Notes under the pieces: generated by a model | The model's input: the letters and a program-made list of their open reading frames with translations, nothing else | What the model was told of the DNA's origin: nothing | The model's database searches: none | Origin: Streptomyces sp. NBC_01198 | GTDB lineage: Bacteria > Actinomycetota > Actinomycetes > Streptomycetales > Streptomycetaceae | DNA length: 64,000 nucleotides | Assembly (NCBI RefSeq): GCF_036010485.1 | Contig: NZ_CP108568.1 | Span: 4,657,001-4,721,000, forward strand | Direction: 5' to 3' | In this document: piece by piece, positions 53,962-62,064 of the stretch | Layout of the letters: every line of letters begins with the position of its first letter | Numbering within the stretch: the stretch's first letter is position 1 | Program-made: the position numbers and the translations under genes

Positions 53962-55593
53962 ATGCACCCCACGCACCCCACGCGCCCGCTCCGCCTCCCG
54001 GCCACCGTCATCGCGGTGACCGGGTTGCTGCTGCTGTCCGCCTGTTCCAGCGGCGCAGGCCACCGGGCCGCCGCGTCCGTCTCGACCCAGGCCCCGGCCG
54101 CCCAGGACGCGACGGGCGCCCCGGCCCCGTCCGACACGGCGTCGACCGGCACGGCCACGCTCGCCCCGCTGCCGGCCGCCACCCCCGCCGACCTGGCGCC
54201 GTACTACAAGCAGAAGCTGTCCTGGCGCTCCTGCGGCGTCCCGGACTTCCAGTGCGCCGCCATGAAGGTGCCGCTCGACTACAGCCACCCCGTCGCCGCG
54301 GACGACCTCAAGCTCGCCGTCGCCCGCAAGAAGGCGCCCGGCCCCGGCAAGCGCCTCGGCTCGCTGCTCGTCAACCCCGGCGGCCCCGGCGGCTCCGCCA
54401 TCGACTACCTGCAGTACGCGGCCACCGGCTACCCCGCAGCCGTCACCGGCCGCTACGACATGGCCGCCGTCGACCCGCGCGGCGTCGCCCGCAGCGAGCC
54501 CGTGAAGTGCCTCAGCGACAAGCAGATGGACGCGTACACCGCCGTCGACTCCACCCCGGACACCACCGCGGAGGCCGACAAGCTGGCCACCGCCGACCGC
54601 TCCTTCGCCGCCGGCTGCAAGAAGACGTCCGCCGACCTCATCGGCCACGTCTCGACCGTCGACTCGGCCCGCGACATGGACGTCCTGCGCCAGCTGCTCG
54701 GCGACACCAAACTCAACTACGTCGGCAAGTCCTACGGCACCTTCCTCGGCGCCACCTACGCCGGCCTGTTCCCGCAGCGCGTCGGGCGGCTGGTGCTCGA
54801 CGGCGCCATGGACCCCTCGGTGAACGCGCTGCAGAGCAGCCGCACCCAGGCCGGCGGCTTCGAGATCGCCTTCAACGCCTTCGCCCGCGACTGCGTCACC
54901 CGCTCCGACTGCCCCCTCGGCCGCACCTCCGCCGCCGACGCGGGCACCCGCCTCGACGCCCTCTTCGCTGGCCTCGACAAGCACCCGCTGCCCACCGGCA
55001 CCAAGCGCCCGCTCACCGAGGCCCTCGGCACCACCGGCGTGATCGCCGCCATGTACGACCAGGAGGCCTGGCCGGCCCTACGCGGCGCCCTGATCGCCGC
55101 CAACAAGGGCAACGGCGCCGCGCTCCTCCAGCTCTCCGACAGCTACTACGAGCGGGACGACTCCGGCAAGTACAGCAATCTGATGTACGCCAACGCCGCC
55201 GTGAACTGCCTCGACCTCCCCCCGGCCTTCCACTCCCCGGCCGACGTCACCAAGGCGCTGGCCGGCTTCCGCGCCGCCTCCCCGCACTTCGGCGCCGCCC
55301 TGGCCTGGTCCTCGCTGATCTGCGGCTACTGGCCGCTGCACGCCACCGGCCACCCCGAACGCATCCCCGCCAAGGGCGCCGCCCCGATCCTGGTCGTCGG
55401 CACCACCCGCGACCCGGCCACCCCCTACGCCTGGGCCCAGTCCCTCGCCTCCCAGCTCTCCTCCGGCCACCTGCTCACCTACGACGGCGACGGCCACACC
55501 GCCTACGCCCGCGGCTCCACCTGCATCGACTCCGCCGTCAACGCCTACCTCCTGTCCGGCACGGTCCCCCCGCCCCACCAGAAGTGCACCTGA
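53962..55593 (+). CDS. Secreted alpha/beta-hydrolase, tripeptidyl aminopeptidase-like (SlpD/SlpE group)
   Basis: This 543-aa exported lipoprotein has a lipobox LSAC (Cys about 29) and a Ser/Thr/Ala linker. A peptidase S33-type alpha/beta-hydrolase fold has oxyanion segment NPGGPGGSA, nucleophile elbow GKSYGT, Asp in VGTTRDPATPYAWA and His in DGDGHTAY. It ends with the TAP C-terminal domain. This matches Streptomyces mycelium-associated proteinases of the Slp/tripeptidyl aminopeptidase family. It likely trims peptides at the cell surface. tRNA-Thr follows 102 bp downstream. Confidence 0.9.
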   Translation: MHPTHPTRPLRLPATVIAVTGLLLLSACSSGAGHRAAASVSTQAPAAQDATGAPAPSDTASTGTATLAPLPAATPADLAPYYKQKLSWRSCGVPDFQCAAMKVPLDYSHPVAADDLKLAVARKKAPGPGKRLGSLLVNPGGPGGSAIDYLQYAATGYPAAVTGRYDMAAVDPRGVARSEPVKCLSDKQMDAYTAVDSTPDTTAEADKLATADRSFAAGCKKTSADLIGHVSTVDSARDMDVLRQLLGDTKLNYVGKSYGTFLGATYAGLFPQRVGRLVLDGAMDPSVNALQSSRTQAGGFEIAFNAFARDCVTRSDCPLGRTSAADAGTRLDALFAGLDKHPLPTGTKRPLTEALGTTGVIAAMYDQEAWPALRGALIAANKGNGAALLQLSDSYYERDDSGKYSNLMYANAAVNCLDLPPAFHSPADVTKALAGFRAASPHFGAALAWSSLICGYWPLHATGHPERIPAKGAAPILVVGTTRDPATPYAWAQSLASQLSSGHLLTYDGDGHTAYARGSTCIDSAVNAYLLSGTVPPPHQKCT

Positions 55594-55695
55594 CCTGCAC
55601 CCTTCCAAGATCCCCACCTGGTCGGAACCACCCCCCACAACCCTGTAGACTTGGCGCCGCTGCGCCTGCCACCCTTGGCCCCGAGCGCGCGGCAT

Positions 55696-55769
55696 GCCGC
55701 CTTAGCTCAGTTGGCCAGAGCAACGCACTCGTAATGCGTAGGTCTCGGGTTCGAATCCCGAAGGCGGCT
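55696..55769 (+). tRNA. tRNA-Thr (anticodon CGT)
   Basis: A 74-nt cloverleaf: acceptor GCCGCCT pairs with AGGCGGC, the anticodon stem ACGCA/TGCGT encloses CTCGTAA (anticodon CGT, codon ACG), and the T-arm reads CGGGTTCGAATCCCG. CCA is not encoded. It marks the left edge of an island-like region. Confidence 0.97.
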
Positions 55770-55777
55770 CCACGGTG

Positions 55778-55807
55778 AACCCCAGGTCAGGCCTCTGACC
55801 TGGGGTT
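55778..55807 (+). terminator. Terminator after tRNA-Thr
   Basis: A 13-bp perfect stem (AACCCCAGGTCAG with CTGACCTGGGGTT), a GCCT loop, and a following T-rich run (TTCTTGTTTTCGTT): a classical intrinsic terminator. Confidence 0.92.
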
Positions 55808-56012
55808 TCTTGTTTTCGTTGACCTTGGAATCCGGCCTAATCGGACACGTGTGGTCTATGCATCGCAATGCGCGGGTCGCAGGTTTGGTTTCCGTGACCG
55901 CATAGACGACTAGGGCTTCTGACCTGGTCTTTTGTGCATTTGGGAGGGGTGAGGCGGGCGCACGCAGTGGGTCTCGGTGGACAACCGGTGGACAGGTGTG
56001 CATGACGCTTCA

Positions 56013-56582
56013 TCAGGGTCTGTCGCTGTCCCTGAACGGACGGGTGAGTATGCGGCCATCCTCGATGGAGGGTCGGCGGCGCCGGGACTGTCCGGTGCCG
56101 ACAGATCTCACGCAGCCGCTTCGATTCCGACGATGATCACATACCTGACGTTCGGGCGGTGGCCGATCGCGCAGTGCCGGCAGCGAGCGGTGCGGGTCGA
56201 TGAAGGCGAGCGTCCCGATCGCGTACGGGGCGTCGAACGGCTGGGCTCCGGCCAGGTACTCGGCCACGTCTCCTCGGACGAACTCCACGCCGCCGATGTC
56301 TGCGTGGGTGGAGACGGCGCGCTCGTGCCGGGTCGGGGACAGCTCGATACCGGTGACGCGGGCTCCATGAGCGTGGGCGAGGTGGACGGCGTGGTGGCCG
56401 GCCCCGGATCCGATATCCAGGATGCGGCGGCCGGTGATGTCACCGAGCACTTCTGCTCCCGGTCCGATCCCTTCCCAGGGCGTCCAGCCGAGCCGGTCGG
56501 GGATGGGCGGGGTGAAGGCGCGAGCTAGTTGGCGCTGGCCGTAGATCTGCCAGGCCCGGGTGTCGGTGTCCTCGGCGGGCAC
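56013..56582 (-). pseudogene. C-terminally truncated SAM-dependent methyltransferase
   Basis: The first ~140 residues are a good class I methyltransferase: WQIYGQRQL..., SAM motif ILDIGSGAGHHAVHLA, GIELSP, FVRGDVAEYL, GTLAFIDPHRSLPAL. After that (about position 56165 in DNA) the frame continues into Arg/Pro-rich sequence with no family character, so the last third of the fold is missing. GTG at 56582 has a strong AGGAGG. The break faces the tRNA-Thr gene, consistent with a deletion or integration junction. The product may be inactive. Confidence 0.7.
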
Positions 56583-56617
56583 CGGTTGCCTCCTGGTGGG
56601 CGGGCGGGTTCGGGGGG

Positions 56618-57520
56618 TCAGGTGTGCGTGATCAGGTAGGCGGGGCCCTCGCCGTGCCGAGCCCGTTCGACGGCGTCGAGGCGGGCGAAGGCGCGCGCCC
56701 CCATCAGTTCCTGCCAGGTCGCGAGGTCGTGGACGGCCCACATGTCGTGCTCAGCGGGATCGAGGTGGATCCGGCCGAGCTGGTCGGCGGTCAGATGCCC
56801 TCCGTCGAAGATGAGCCCTACCTTGTTCAGCGGCAGGCGCGGCCCGGCGTGCAGGAAGTGCGTCAGGAGCAGCTTCGGCGTGTCCAGACCGAGTTCGAGG
56901 CCCGTCTCCTCGACCGTCTCGCGCTGTGCGGTCTGCAGAGGGTCCTCGCCAGGGGCGTCGAGATCGCCGCCCGGGAACTGCCAGAGCCGCGAGCCGTAGA
57001 CCGAGCGCAGTTGGACCGGCCGGTCGTGCTCGTCGCGGATGTACAGGCAGCCGTAAACCGTGTGGTGGGGGACGGTCTGCGCGTACTGCGTGGGCGTCAT
57101 CGGCATGGGGCGGCCCGGCCGGGCAGGGCGGTGATCGAACGCGAGGGCGAGAACGCCTAGCGCCTCTCTGGCCGGCGGGTAGATGCTGTGGAGGTTGGCG
57201 AGTTGCTCTTCGGGCAACCCGTCCGGGTCGACGCGTGCGGGGTCCTCGGAGGTGAGCAGATCCTCGAAGGAGTGGTACCGGGTGATCCGCTGCACGGTGA
57301 CGTCGAGTTCCCGTGCGGTGTCCCGGTCGTGGAAGACGACCGTGTCCCCGGCGGCGACAGCGCGCTTGTTCGGGGTTGCGACCCTCACTTCGATCGTCTT
57401 GCGGCCGGCTTCAATTTGGCGGTAGTACCGCCCGAGCAGGTGCATGTGGTGCTCTTGGGGTTCGTATCCGGCCGTCGGACCCGGGACGGCCGGGATCGAC
57501 TGCTGGGTGTCGTCAGGCAT
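56618..57520 (-). CDS. ASCH-Nudix fusion protein
   Basis: This 300-aa protein joins an N-terminal ASCH domain (about 25-120: LLGRYYRQIEAGRKTIEVRV, GDTVVFHDR), an RNA-binding beta-barrel fold, to a C-terminal Nudix hydrolase (about 150-300) with WQFPGGDLDAPGEDPLQTAQRETVEETG. The G-to-E spacing of the Nudix box is two residues longer than usual, but the REXXEE core is intact. Nudix enzymes cleave nucleoside diphosphates linked to other groups. GGAGG precedes the ATG. It lies between the kinase-dipeptidase and the truncated methyltransferase genes. Confidence 0.85.
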   Translation of the reverse strand: MPDDTQQSIPAVPGPTAGYEPQEHHMHLLGRYYRQIEAGRKTIEVRVATPNKRAVAAGDTVVFHDRDTARELDVTVQRITRYHSFEDLLTSEDPARVDPDGLPEEQLANLHSIYPPAREALGVLALAFDHRPARPGRPMPMTPTQYAQTVPHHTVYGCLYIRDEHDRPVQLRSVYGSRLWQFPGGDLDAPGEDPLQTAQRETVEETGLELGLDTPKLLLTHFLHAGPRLPLNKVGLIFDGGHLTADQLGRIHLDPAEHDMWAVHDLATWQELMGARAFARLDAVERARHGEGPAYLITHT

Positions 57521-57648
57521 ACGTGCCTCCGTTCGATGCGTTCCGTCCGTTGCGGTCTTGGGATCGCAACAGGGCCGGGGGCGATGTCCACACTCCTGTG
57601 CCCGCGGCTCGGCACGGGTGGCGAGGAAGCGGCCGACGCTGCAAGGTG

Positions 57649-58917
57649 CTAAGCCAGTTCGATCGGCCCATACCGCGCGTGCGGCTCCTGCCGCATCAGC
57701 GCGTCGTACCGGTCCGCTACCGAGAAGTGCCAGAACTCGGTTCCGTAGTTCGTAAAGCCGGCGGTCTCCATGGCGTTGAGCAGCAGCGCGCGGTAGTGGC
57801 GTGCGTAATGGCTGAGGTTCGTGGCGTGAGTGAAGCAGGCGCCGTCGCTCTCCTCGGGGGAGGCGTTGACGCGGGTGCCGAGGTCGATTTCGTGGCCGTC
57901 CTGGTCGACGAGGGTGACGTCCACCGCCGCGCCCGCGGAGTGGGGCGCGATCTGCGGTGGCGATACGTAGCGGCCGGCGGCCTGGTGCAGCTGTTCAGCG
58001 GTCCAGCCGGGGTGGGCGGCGGCCAGCTCGTCCCGGTATTCGGTGAAGTAGCGCTGCTGGAGGGCGAGCGGCCGGTAGCCCTCGATGAACAGCAGGTCGG
58101 TGCCGGCGGGCAGGAGCGAGCGGGCGTGCTCCAGCCGGGCCAGGACGCCCTCGCGGACGAGGGTGAACGCGCCGAGCGGGTCCTGCTTACGGGGATCGAC
58201 GCGGAAGCTGTGGCCCCGCATGTCGACGAGTGGCTCCCCGCACTCGCGCACCGGGATCGCGGCGACCTGCGGATCGGACATCAGCACCAGAGCGTTCATC
58301 GAGTCTCCCTGTGACGGCTCGCACTGCGGCGGCGGGATGGGGGAGGCAGCGGCCAGGCCGGTTTCGCGCACGATTCGCGCGAGGGTTTCCCGCAGTGTGC
58401 TGTCGGCCGGGATCACGGTCTCCAGACCGCCGGGCAGCAGATCCAGCTCGCGGTACCAGGAGGCGAGGTGGCTGTCGGTGACTTGCGCCAGGTAAGCGGC
58501 ATCCGCCTTCGACGCGTGCCGGGCGAATGTCGTTTCCAACGGCACGTCCAGGTAGTAGCAGCTGGAGACGCCGCGGTGGTCCCGCACCAGAGACGTGATC
58601 ATGTGGCCGTAGCGGTCGGCGTACAGGATCCCTTCGAGCACCACGTGAAAGCCGGCGTTCAGTGCTTCGCGGGCGATCCGGGCCAGCAAGGCGATGTTGG
58701 CGCCGCGCGCGGTGTCGTGTTCCCTGAGCACGTTCCGGCGGATCACGTCCTGCCCCACGATCGCGATACCGCGGCCGTAGTGATCTCGCAGGCTCTGGGC
58801 CACGCTTGACTTGCCTGAAGCCGAGTTGCCGCGGATCACCACAAGGCGGGTGTCCTCGCGGCCGGCCGCGGTTGCAGTGGACAGGCGACGGTGTGCGCCA
58901 CTCGGCGTGCCGGTCAT
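57649..58917 (-). CDS. P-loop kinase fused to VanX-like D-Ala-D-Ala dipeptidase
   Basis: This 422-aa protein begins with a small kinase (about 22-190; Walker A GNSASGKSS at 30-38, then VGQDVIRRNVLREHD) of the zeta-toxin/AAA_33 type. From residue 207 a complete M15D dipeptidase follows: GYRP (Arg of the active site), HSAGAAVD (zinc His and Asp), and EFWHF (catalytic Glu and zinc His). The ATG overlaps the upstream TGA (ATGA). An internal ATG at 58299 is preceded by GGGAGA, so a free dipeptidase may also be made. The dipeptidase family hydrolyses D,D-dipeptides in the cytoplasm. Confidence 0.85.
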   Translation of the reverse strand: MTGTPSGAHRRLSTATAAGREDTRLVVIRGNSASGKSSVAQSLRDHYGRGIAIVGQDVIRRNVLREHDTARGANIALLARIAREALNAGFHVVLEGILYADRYGHMITSLVRDHRGVSSCYYLDVPLETTFARHASKADAAYLAQVTDSHLASWYRELDLLPGGLETVIPADSTLRETLARIVRETGLAAASPIPPPQCEPSQGDSMNALVLMSDPQVAAIPVRECGEPLVDMRGHSFRVDPRKQDPLGAFTLVREGVLARLEHARSLLPAGTDLLFIEGYRPLALQQRYFTEYRDELAAAHPGWTAEQLHQAAGRYVSPPQIAPHSAGAAVDVTLVDQDGHEIDLGTRVNASPEESDGACFTHATNLSHYARHYRALLLNAMETAGFTNYGTEFWHFSVADRYDALMRQEPHARYGPIELA

Positions 58918-60395
58918 GTGGGCCAGCCCGTCTCGCTGTACAGCTCCCCGTTCTGGATCTTTGCGATGGCCACCCGGGTGTAGGGGACGAGGTCGTCGGG
59001 GAGCGCGGTCGGGTCCCAGAATTTCCACTGGGTGCACTTGTCAGGCTCGCGCAGTTCCGGCTCGCCGCTCCAGGCGCGGGCGCGGAAGAACAAGCCCATG
59101 CGGGGCCGGTCCCCGGCCTTGTCGATGTGGTGGATGACGTGGACGAGTTCGACGTCTTGGGGCTCGATGTGCAGGCCGGCTTCCTCTTGCGCCTCCCGGA
59201 TCAGGCAGGTGATGGCGCTCTCCTGCTCGCAGTGGCCGGCCAGGACATGCCAGGCGGACGGCGCGAATGCGGAGTCGGGGTGACGCAGCCCGAGCAGCAC
59301 CGTCCCGTCGGGCCGCTCCAGGTAGAGATGGACGCCGATGACGTTGAGGACCGTGCCGAGCGGCGAAGCTCGGCGCTCCTCCTGCGGTGCGAGCCCGTCC
59401 TGGGGCGCGGTACTGGCCGGGCGGCTGGCGGCGTGGCGCCGTACGAGGTCGCTGGTCGTGTCTGTGATACGGAGACGGTGCAGGTCGTCGGGGGCGAACC
59501 AGGCCAGCATCACCCCTTCTGTGAGGTGGAGTTCGCGGGGATCGCCGTTCCAGCGGCCGGCGTGGATGGCGATGGGCACGGTAGCGCCGGCGTCGTCGGC
59601 GGCGTACTCGGTGCCGAAGGGAATCAGGTCGGCGATGTGGAGGCCGGCCTCCTCGGCCAGTTCACGCCGGACGGTGTGTTCCATGGTGGCGTCCTGGGGT
59701 TCGCGGCCGCCGCCCAGCAGGGACCACATGCCAGGCTCCCGGATCCGGCTGGGGAAGTAGTCACGCAGGTGGAGCAGGTACTCGCCGCGGTCGTTGTAGA
59801 TCAGGGCGGAGGCGTTGCCGGCCTCCGGTTCGGCTTCGGGCGTGAGCTTGAGCAGCTTCTCGCGCAGGGAGGGTGAGGTCACCTTGTCCATGGGCCGCCA
59901 CTCGACACCGCCGACCTCGTCTTCCTGCAGCACCACCGGCACCTCTGCCGCGGTGTGCAGACGGAAGAGGAACCGGAGGTCGAAGTGCTGGTGACCGGGT
60001 TCGCCTTTGCTCGGGCGGGCGTCGATGGTGTGGATGTCGATGTCGAACGGCACGGTCTCGTAGCCGGGCCACGGTGCCACGGCCTGGGGCGGGATCCCGG
60101 TCTCCTCGTGCAGTTCCCGCAGCGCCGCCCCTACCAGGGACTCGTCGGCGGGCTCGGGGTGTCCGCCGGGGGCGAGGACCTTCCCGCTCGCAAGGTGCAG
60201 CACGTGCAGGACGCGGCCGAGCGGATCGACGACGATCGCGCCGCAGGTGACGTGTCCGGTGAAGGTGGAGCGGCTGGCGATGTCGGTGGGACGGTCGAGG
60301 GCGTCCAGGAGTATGCCGAGCTGCTCGCGCTCCTGAGGCTGGCGAGCGAGATAGGTGGCGACGGCCGTGCGGATGTGGTCGTGCGACAACGGCAT
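58914..60395 (-). CDS. Triple-Nudix hydrolase
   Basis: This 493-aa protein contains three consecutive Nudix domains with cores RELHEE (93-98), RELAEE (244-249) and REAQEE (400-405). Domain boundaries are about 45-180, 190-320 and 345-485. Each retains the metal-binding REXXEE, so all three may be active, perhaps on different nucleotide conjugates. The glycine/first-Glu part of box 2 (GGGREPQDA) deviates from consensus. Its stop overlaps the kinase-dipeptidase start (ATGA). The start at 60395 follows GAGG about 10 nt upstream. Confidence 0.87.
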   Translation of the reverse strand: MPLSHDHIRTAVATYLARQPQEREQLGILLDALDRPTDIASRSTFTGHVTCGAIVVDPLGRVLHVLHLASGKVLAPGGHPEPADESLVGAALRELHEETGIPPQAVAPWPGYETVPFDIDIHTIDARPSKGEPGHQHFDLRFLFRLHTAAEVPVVLQEDEVGGVEWRPMDKVTSPSLREKLLKLTPEAEPEAGNASALIYNDRGEYLLHLRDYFPSRIREPGMWSLLGGGREPQDATMEHTVRRELAEEAGLHIADLIPFGTEYAADDAGATVPIAIHAGRWNGDPRELHLTEGVMLAWFAPDDLHRLRITDTTSDLVRRHAASRPASTAPQDGLAPQEERRASPLGTVLNVIGVHLYLERPDGTVLLGLRHPDSAFAPSAWHVLAGHCEQESAITCLIREAQEEAGLHIEPQDVELVHVIHHIDKAGDRPRMGLFFRARAWSGEPELREPDKCTQWKFWDPTALPDDLVPYTRVAIAKIQNGELYSETGWPT

Positions 60396-60453
60396 GGGAC
60401 GACCTCGGAGGTAGGCGGGGTGGGACGAGTCGGAGGCGGGGTGGGCGTTCGTG

Positions 60454-60663
60454 TCAGCTCAGCCGCATCCCCTCCGCAGGGATCTCCTCGACGGCGGCGG
60501 CGCGAGCGGTGGGCAGGCCCCACTGCTCGCGTGCCGTCTCCGCCGCGGGCGGTGATGACCGCGGCGGCGCCGAGCCACGCCGCATGCCGGGGGACGGCAT
60601 ACCGCGCCGCGGGCAGAGCAGAACGCGGGCGACGCGATCCGAAGGGGAGACGGGAGAGGTCAC
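60454..60663 (-). CDS. Small ORF between methyltransferase and triple-Nudix genes
   Basis: This 69-codon ORF starts at GTG 60663 with GGAAGG about 8 nt upstream and ends 58 bp before the triple-Nudix gene. The product is Arg/Pro/Ser-rich in the middle with a single Cys and an amphipathic C-terminal third (EQWGLPTARAAAVEEIP). It lacks the FxLD motif and Cys cluster of FxLD lanthipeptides. It could be a modified peptide, a small partner protein or non-coding; codon bias is modest. Confidence 0.4.
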   Translation of the reverse strand: MTSPVSPSDRVARVLLCPRRGMPSPGMRRGSAPPRSSPPAAETAREQWGLPTARAAAVEEIPAEGMRLS

Positions 60664-60741
60664 GTGGCTCTGCCTTCCGAGACGGTAGGGGGGCGAATGT
60701 GCAGCGAGGCCCGGCGAACGGTGATCAGGAAGCACCGCCGT

Positions 60742-62064
60742 TCATCCGGCGCCGCAGCTCCCAGAGTCGGTGAGCAGGGCAGCGCTGCCGGGCACGATCG
60801 GCCAGTCCACGGTGATACGGGTGTGCTTCTTGGCGAACACATGCGGTTCGTGGTCCGTGCCCGCCGGGGCACAGCCGGCTGCCGGGCGGGCGGTGATGAG
60901 GGGGCAGCGGGCGCTGCGGTGGTTGCGGTGCCAGTGCTCGACCTGCTCGGCCATCTCTTGCGCGGCGAGGTGTCCTTGGGTGCCGTGGCCGTGGACGACG
61001 AACTCGTACAGGCCCTTGCCGTCGGTCCCGTCGCCGATGCGTTCGGTGGCCAGCCGGGCGAGGGAGGCTCCGCGGACGATGGCGGCGCCGGGCCAGTGCC
61101 GGGGCGGCGGGTTCAGGATCCCGTTGTCGGCGTCGGGGTCGACCGAGAGGCGGCAGAAGCCGGGCAGGGCGCCGGCGAGGTGGAGGGTGAGGGTGTCGAA
61201 GGGTTCCTGCCCGCCGACGGTGATGTGGGTGCGGGTCACGGTCGGCTCGCGGGTGAGGGCGGGGGCGAGCTGGTCGACGGGCAGCGGGGTGCCGTCTTCC
61301 CATGAGAGGTGGACGCCGGTGCCGGGGACGGTGCGGCGGTTCGTGTTCCAGACGCCGTCGCCCTGCATGGCGACGAAGCCGCAGACGACGAGGGGCTCGT
61401 CGCTGTGCAGGGCTCCCTTGTCCTTGGTGAAGCCGATGGCCCAGTGGTAGCCGTGCAGACGCAAGGGTGCGACGAGACGGCCGCCCTCGGCCAGGGCGTC
61501 GATCCAGGGCAGGTCCCAGGTGTCGACGGTGACCACGATGGCGTCAAATCCGCCGTCGGGCACCACACCGGCGGGCAGGTGCTCGGCGTCCGCGGTGACC
61601 ACGCGGACCTGGTCGTATCCGGTCTGGCGCAGGAATCGGGTGGCCCGGTCGGTGACGGCGGGATCGATATCGAGGGTGGTGACCTGGCCGTTCGGGCCGG
61701 CGAGTTCGGCGATGAGCGCGGCGTTGTAGCCGCCGGAGCCGATCTCCAGAACGCGGTGGCCTGGCTGGATCCGGGCTGCTTCGAGCATGTCGGCCTGCAG
61801 CCAGGGCGCGGAGATGGAGCTGGTGACGGTGCCGTCGTCGCTGTGGCGGGTGGCGACGATGTCGTCGGCGTACGCGGTGTGGAGGGGGACCTCGGGGGCG
61901 AAGGCGTGACGGGGCACGGTGCGCAGGGCGTGGTCGACCGCGGGGGTGCGGATGTGTCCTGCGGCGGCGAGCTGGTCGGCCAGCCCGTGGCGCAGGGCGG
62001 TGGGGTCGTCGAGGTCCGTGGTGGGCGACGTGGTCACGGCGGGCCTTTCGGTCGAGCGGGTCAT
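60742..62064 (-). CDS. PIMT-like methyltransferase of the 'FxLD system' type
   Basis: This 440-aa protein has an N-terminal protein-isoaspartate-methyltransferase-like domain (about 25-240). It shows RHAFAP, the SAM motif VLEIGSGGYNAAL at 105-117, and TLDIDPAVTDRATRFL. A C-terminal extension of about 190 residues (LTLHLAGALPGFCRLSVD, EQVEHWHRNH) follows, typical of methyltransferases that accompany actinobacterial peptide maturation. Its ATG overlaps the stop of the ABC transporter gene (ATGA). The target is unknown because no precursor or dehydratase gene is in the window. Confidence 0.85.
   Translation of the reverse strand: MTRSTERPAVTTSPTTDLDDPTALRHGLADQLAAAGHIRTPAVDHALRTVPRHAFAPEVPLHTAYADDIVATRHSDDGTVTSSISAPWLQADMLEAARIQPGHRVLEIGSGGYNAALIAELAGPNGQVTTLDIDPAVTDRATRFLRQTGYDQVRVVTADAEHLPAGVVPDGGFDAIVVTVDTWDLPWIDALAEGGRLVAPLRLHGYHWAIGFTKDKGALHSDEPLVVCGFVAMQGDGVWNTNRRTVPGTGVHLSWEDGTPLPVDQLAPALTREPTVTRTHITVGGQEPFDTLTLHLAGALPGFCRLSVDPDADNGILNPPPRHWPGAAIVRGASLARLATERIGDGTDGKGLYEFVVHGHGTQGHLAAQEMAEQVEHWHRNHRSARCPLITARPAAGCAPAGTDHEPHVFAKKHTRITVDWPIVPGSAALLTDSGSCGAG

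Noticed and set aside
55850-55920. Possible tRNA-like or attachment-site remnant after tRNA-Thr
   Set aside because: Some short tRNA-like words appear, but no cloverleaf and no repeat of the tRNA 3' end could be aligned.
60396-62064. Search for an FxLD-type Cys-rich lanthipeptide precursor near the methyltransferase
   Set aside because: No FxLD motif followed by a Cys/Ser/Thr-rich tail was seen on either strand in the visible operon; it may lie beyond 64 kb or be absent.
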